A stretch of 64,000 nucleotides of DNA, from NCBI GenBank assembly GCA_947179485.1, contig OX359247.1:50379131-50443130 (forward strand), written 5' to 3'. The notes under the pieces are model-generated. The model saw only the letters and a program-made list of their open reading frames with translations, did no database searches and was not told the origin of the DNA. The first letter of the stretch is position 1, and every line of letters begins with the position of its first letter. Below, one piece after another: positions 60,756-64,000 of this stretch. The position numbers and the translations under genes are program-made. The stretch comes from Allacma fusca (Eukaryota; Arthropoda; Collembola; Symphypleona; Sminthuridae).

Positions 60756-60774
60756 GACACACACACACACACAC
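60756..60774. repeat. (AC)n microsatellite
   Basis: About nine AC units. Confidence 0.9.
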
Positions 60775-62278
60775 ATCTGGCCCTATATGGCTATACAAGA
60801 GCATATTTACACAAAAAACATTTTTATAGTTGTTGTTTCTAACTTGTTTTGTAAAAAGCTCTCAACCTTAGCCTAGCAGGAAATAACCTTCCGTAAAATA
60901 CCATGGCCTGTTTCACCTCCCGGTTGTTTGTCCACTCTCGGGAATGAGGATCCGTAGACACACAAGTTTTAGCACATAACATTCAATGTCCTGGATGTAA
61001 TCCCCAGACAATGTTCACAATCCTTTGAGAGACCCATTCTATTTCTTCCTATATGTTATTGCCTGGGCTCTTCCCAGTTACAGATGATCAGGTTGAATGT
61101 ATGTAATTATGTATCTGTAGATATCTCTATGTACATGAATATGTATATGGAATAGGAGCCGTGAGAGTTATTAGGGGCACACATTTATCAAAGATTAAAA
61201 TTTATGGGGATTTTAACTCTTTTAAATTCCAAAAGTTGTTATCCCCAAACGTTAATTAACTGGCTTTTGAATGGTTCAAGTAATAAATATTTTTGAGTTC
61301 AAAAGCAGTCATGTTTTTATAGTCAGTCTGGAAAATCTACATTGTAAATTAAATTCCAAAACTTTCTGTGTATCTTCCCGGTTTAATTGGAAGAGTGAAT
61401 TCTGTTTTGGGAACGGGAAACTTGTGTGTCTGTTTATTTTCGGGAGATGCATCCAATACTCTACTCTATATGAAAAGTTTGATACATACATACATACAAA
61501 TATAAGCGTATTTACAAAATGTGTACAAATAAAAGACTGGAGAGTTGTTGTTTTTGATGTATAGGAGAAATTATGTATGTGCAATAATTACTTACTTGGG
61601 CGACAGCCCTATGTTTTAGAATTAATTGCGTCAAGTCCACCCCCCCCCGCTCCCCATCACGCCCCATAGGCAAAAGTATAACTAACCAGTCATGCTCACA
61701 TTACCCCATGAACTGACAATAATAATCCTGGCTGACATATAATGGTCATTATCTATGGACACGAGCTAATTTAATTTTTTAGTACATGCTCCGTTGATAC
61801 AAAAAGCAAGGGTATAAATCTATTCCTGTCCTTGTAACAGGCCCCGCGTGCTGGAGTATATAATTATCTAATAATTATAGAACTATGCACAGTCCAGGGG
61901 ATATGTAGATATGCCTTGAGTGAGCCTAAACTAAACAGGGTGTGCATTCAGACGGATATGAGCGTACACAGTAAGACTCCTCAGGATCCCGGAACCTTTG
62001 TACAAGACTGAGCTGATAATTACGTGCTACTTCCAGGGCATCCCCGAGTGGGAACACAAGAGGAGTAAATACTGATGATCGTTATTAGTTAAAAGTTTCT
62101 CGAGTGCACATAAGCAGGAGCATTCATGGACTGGTGCAGTATGACTTGACTGTGCGAACACTGCACTCAATTCTATGTTGAGTAGAGCTATGTATGTTTG
62201 ACAAAGACCCAAACATGGAACCAATTCCAGAGTCCATGAGATGGAAGAAATGTGCTTGATATAAAATGAGTCTTGGCT

Positions 62279-62282
<4 letters not shown>

Positions 62283-62340
<58 letters not shown>
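62283..62340. repeat. (TC)29 microsatellite
   Basis: Twenty-nine uninterrupted TC units, the longest pure simple repeat in the window. On the minus strand it yields a meaningless Arg-Glu repeat frame. Confidence 0.97.
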
Positions 62341-62344
<4 letters not shown>

Positions 62345-64000
62345 TCTTCTTAAAATAAAACTACAAAATATATCTAACATGTACATAAATGTACCATTAC
62401 GGACTCGGCAGAGCTATAAAGCCGAAGCCTGTGAAGAAGAAAAAGCAGAAGAATAAGAGAGAAGTCTCATAATCATTTATCATAAGAATTGTGTCCTCCA
62501 TGTCCCTACTTATGCATGGACTCATAACGAACTACGTGTGCAAGACTTTATAGTTGATAGGGGAATTGGGGGGACGACAACATGACTGTGTCCCAAGAGT
62601 AGTCCCCCAGCAAAGTATATTCTTATACCCAAGTGCTTGCACATTCCCAGGGAGTGAATTTTTTGAGAAATGTCCCGTTCCCAGATAAATGATCTTATCT
62701 CTTTCACTCTCTACATATTTTTATTTCATAGTATTTACGGGTCCGGGTCCCAAAAAAGAACATTAGAGTCAGGCTCCTTGCAAGGAAAGCTTGCAGTTTT
62801 TTAAAGTACTTTCATAATTCATGGTTTTATTAGAAATTTCTAATTTTTTCCCGTGGTTTTGAGCCGTCCATGTAGCTTTGGGGTAATCTTTCGGAGGAAT
62901 CTATATTTGATAATAGGGACTTCCTCCCTCCCTCCCCCCCCCAAGGCTGTAGGTCGGGGCGGGCTAAATGCACATAGGAAATAAGGGAAGAGTGAGAGAG
63001 GGGGAGGGGGGAAATGACGGAGTTTCTTAGTAGCAGAGACACAGGGACTGTAATGTGAAAAGTCAGAGGCATTTTTCATTTCTGTTTTGTTGACTCACAC
63101 CCAGTCGACAAACGACGCCGACATGGCAAATGGGAAGCCAAGGAAGGAAAAAGCGGAGAAAAAATAATAGCAAACATTTGCCGATTCTCTTGTACAATTT
63201 CAACAAATGACACACAAGGAATAGGAGTATACAAGTAGATTCTATAGTATACAAGTATATAGTGTATAAGTCGTATCTGAGAATCAGAGGAGGTATCCCC
63301 CAGCCTCCACATCATACTTTTCTTGAAGTTTCCTTTGTAGTTTAAAAACAGTACCCAAAAATATACCATGTGTATAGGAAAAGTTATGGGGAAAAAACCT
63401 CAGGAAAAAAAAAAGTTACTCTTTTTTTAACATGTCTAGATCCATATGTAGAGAAATGTGAAGCCACTTGGTTCCCTTTCGTACATTTCCTATGAGGAAA
63501 TCCCTCCGCACATGTACCCTTAAACTGTTACATGGAGAAACACCAAGTTGTACATGTCAGCTGTAGAGAGCTGTATAACTCCAAGTGTAGATACATGCAC
63601 TGACTTGTATAGAGAGAACCATGTTGATGATTTTTTTTCTCCCTCAACTGGAGAAAGATATACAGCAAATTCTCCCCAATATAATTTCCTCCTTCATTTC
63701 CTCCCTGGCAGAAACCTCATTGACTAACAATAGGAGACCTAGTTTCTTGGAACCCAAAATTTTGGATTCTCTCAACAATGTGTCTCCAAATACATATTCA
63801 TCCTACGTTACTCTCTCTCCTTCGGAAAATTCAGGAGAGAAATATTTTTCTTGCTACATTGATTTTTTTTTTCGTATAAAATATCAAACTCCGATTCACA
63901 TCTATACAGTACATACATATATACATCCCAAGGAGACTTCCATTGAAGAGAGACGTAAGAGACATGTAGAGCCATTCCCTTATGGGGGCAGAGATTTGTA

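Larger units (their letters stand above)
48913..64000. other. Repeat-rich 5' region, probably first intron or upstream DNA of gene B
   Basis: Fifteen kilobases with no firmly supported gene. The signal-peptide exon of receptor B should lie here or beyond the window, but none was found. Simple repeats, TATG/CATA tracts and low-complexity ORFs dominate. Possible exceptions are listed at 50643-50750, 59202-59384 and 59608-59850. Confidence 0.5.

Noticed and set aside
62027..62386. 119-codon ORF with an Arg-Glu repeat
   Set aside because: It is the (TC)29 microsatellite read as protein.
1..64000. CRISPR arrays, operons or bacterial-type regulation
   Set aside because: All genes have spliceosomal introns and eukaryotic promoters; no regularly spaced direct repeats with unique spacers were seen.

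Overview
The window looks like nuclear DNA of an AT-rich, intron-rich invertebrate. It has short GT-AG introns, signal-peptide exons, TATA boxes and very many ATGTATGT/ACATACAT-type and dinucleotide repeats. An arthropod is likely. A caligid copepod such as a salmon louse would fit the style, but that is inference and nothing here proves the species. Every well-supported gene lies on the minus strand.

Left part (1-16,200): a tandem array of five small genes for secreted SnoaL-like (NTF2-fold) proteins. Two use a three-exon layout (the one cut by the left edge, and 7418-8404). Three use a two-exon layout (4255-4985, 9479-10217, 15449-16080). The first four arose by duplicating a two-gene block, because flanking DNA also matches between copies. 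Two insertions interrupt the array. One is a foldback element of about 1.3 kb with long inverted arms (about 1913-3182). The other is a complete 4.7 kb DNA transposon (10294-14987) with an intact 679-codon TNP2/CACTA-like transposase and a five-exon DUF4806-type partner gene. The transposon sits exactly between the TATA box and the coding region of the 9479-10217 gene; the uninterrupted paralog at 4255-4985 shows the empty site.

Right part (17,600-about 49,000 or beyond): two head-to-tail kainate-type ionotropic glutamate receptor subunit genes, called A (17664-24999, complete, 16 coding exons per transcript) and B (28479-48912, first exon not found). Many exon lengths and phases are identical, so they are tandem duplicates. 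The most striking feature is that the exon carrying the pore loop is duplicated in both genes. A has two copies, with Gln or Arg hard-coded at the Q/R site. B has three copies, with Ala, Gln, or Gln with a rebuilt pore helix. All five are intact, have splice sites, and enter and leave in phase 2, so each can replace the others. Receptor A also carries Thr at the Lurcher position of the M3 gate (SYTANLATF).

From about 49 kb to the right edge the DNA is mostly repeat-rich noncoding sequence. It is probably the 5' region or first intron of B, with a few weak candidate exons around 59.2-59.9 kb and a very short signal-peptide-like ORF at 50643.

Exon coordinates below were read by hand from splice signals, reading phase and paralog comparison. 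No transcript data were available.
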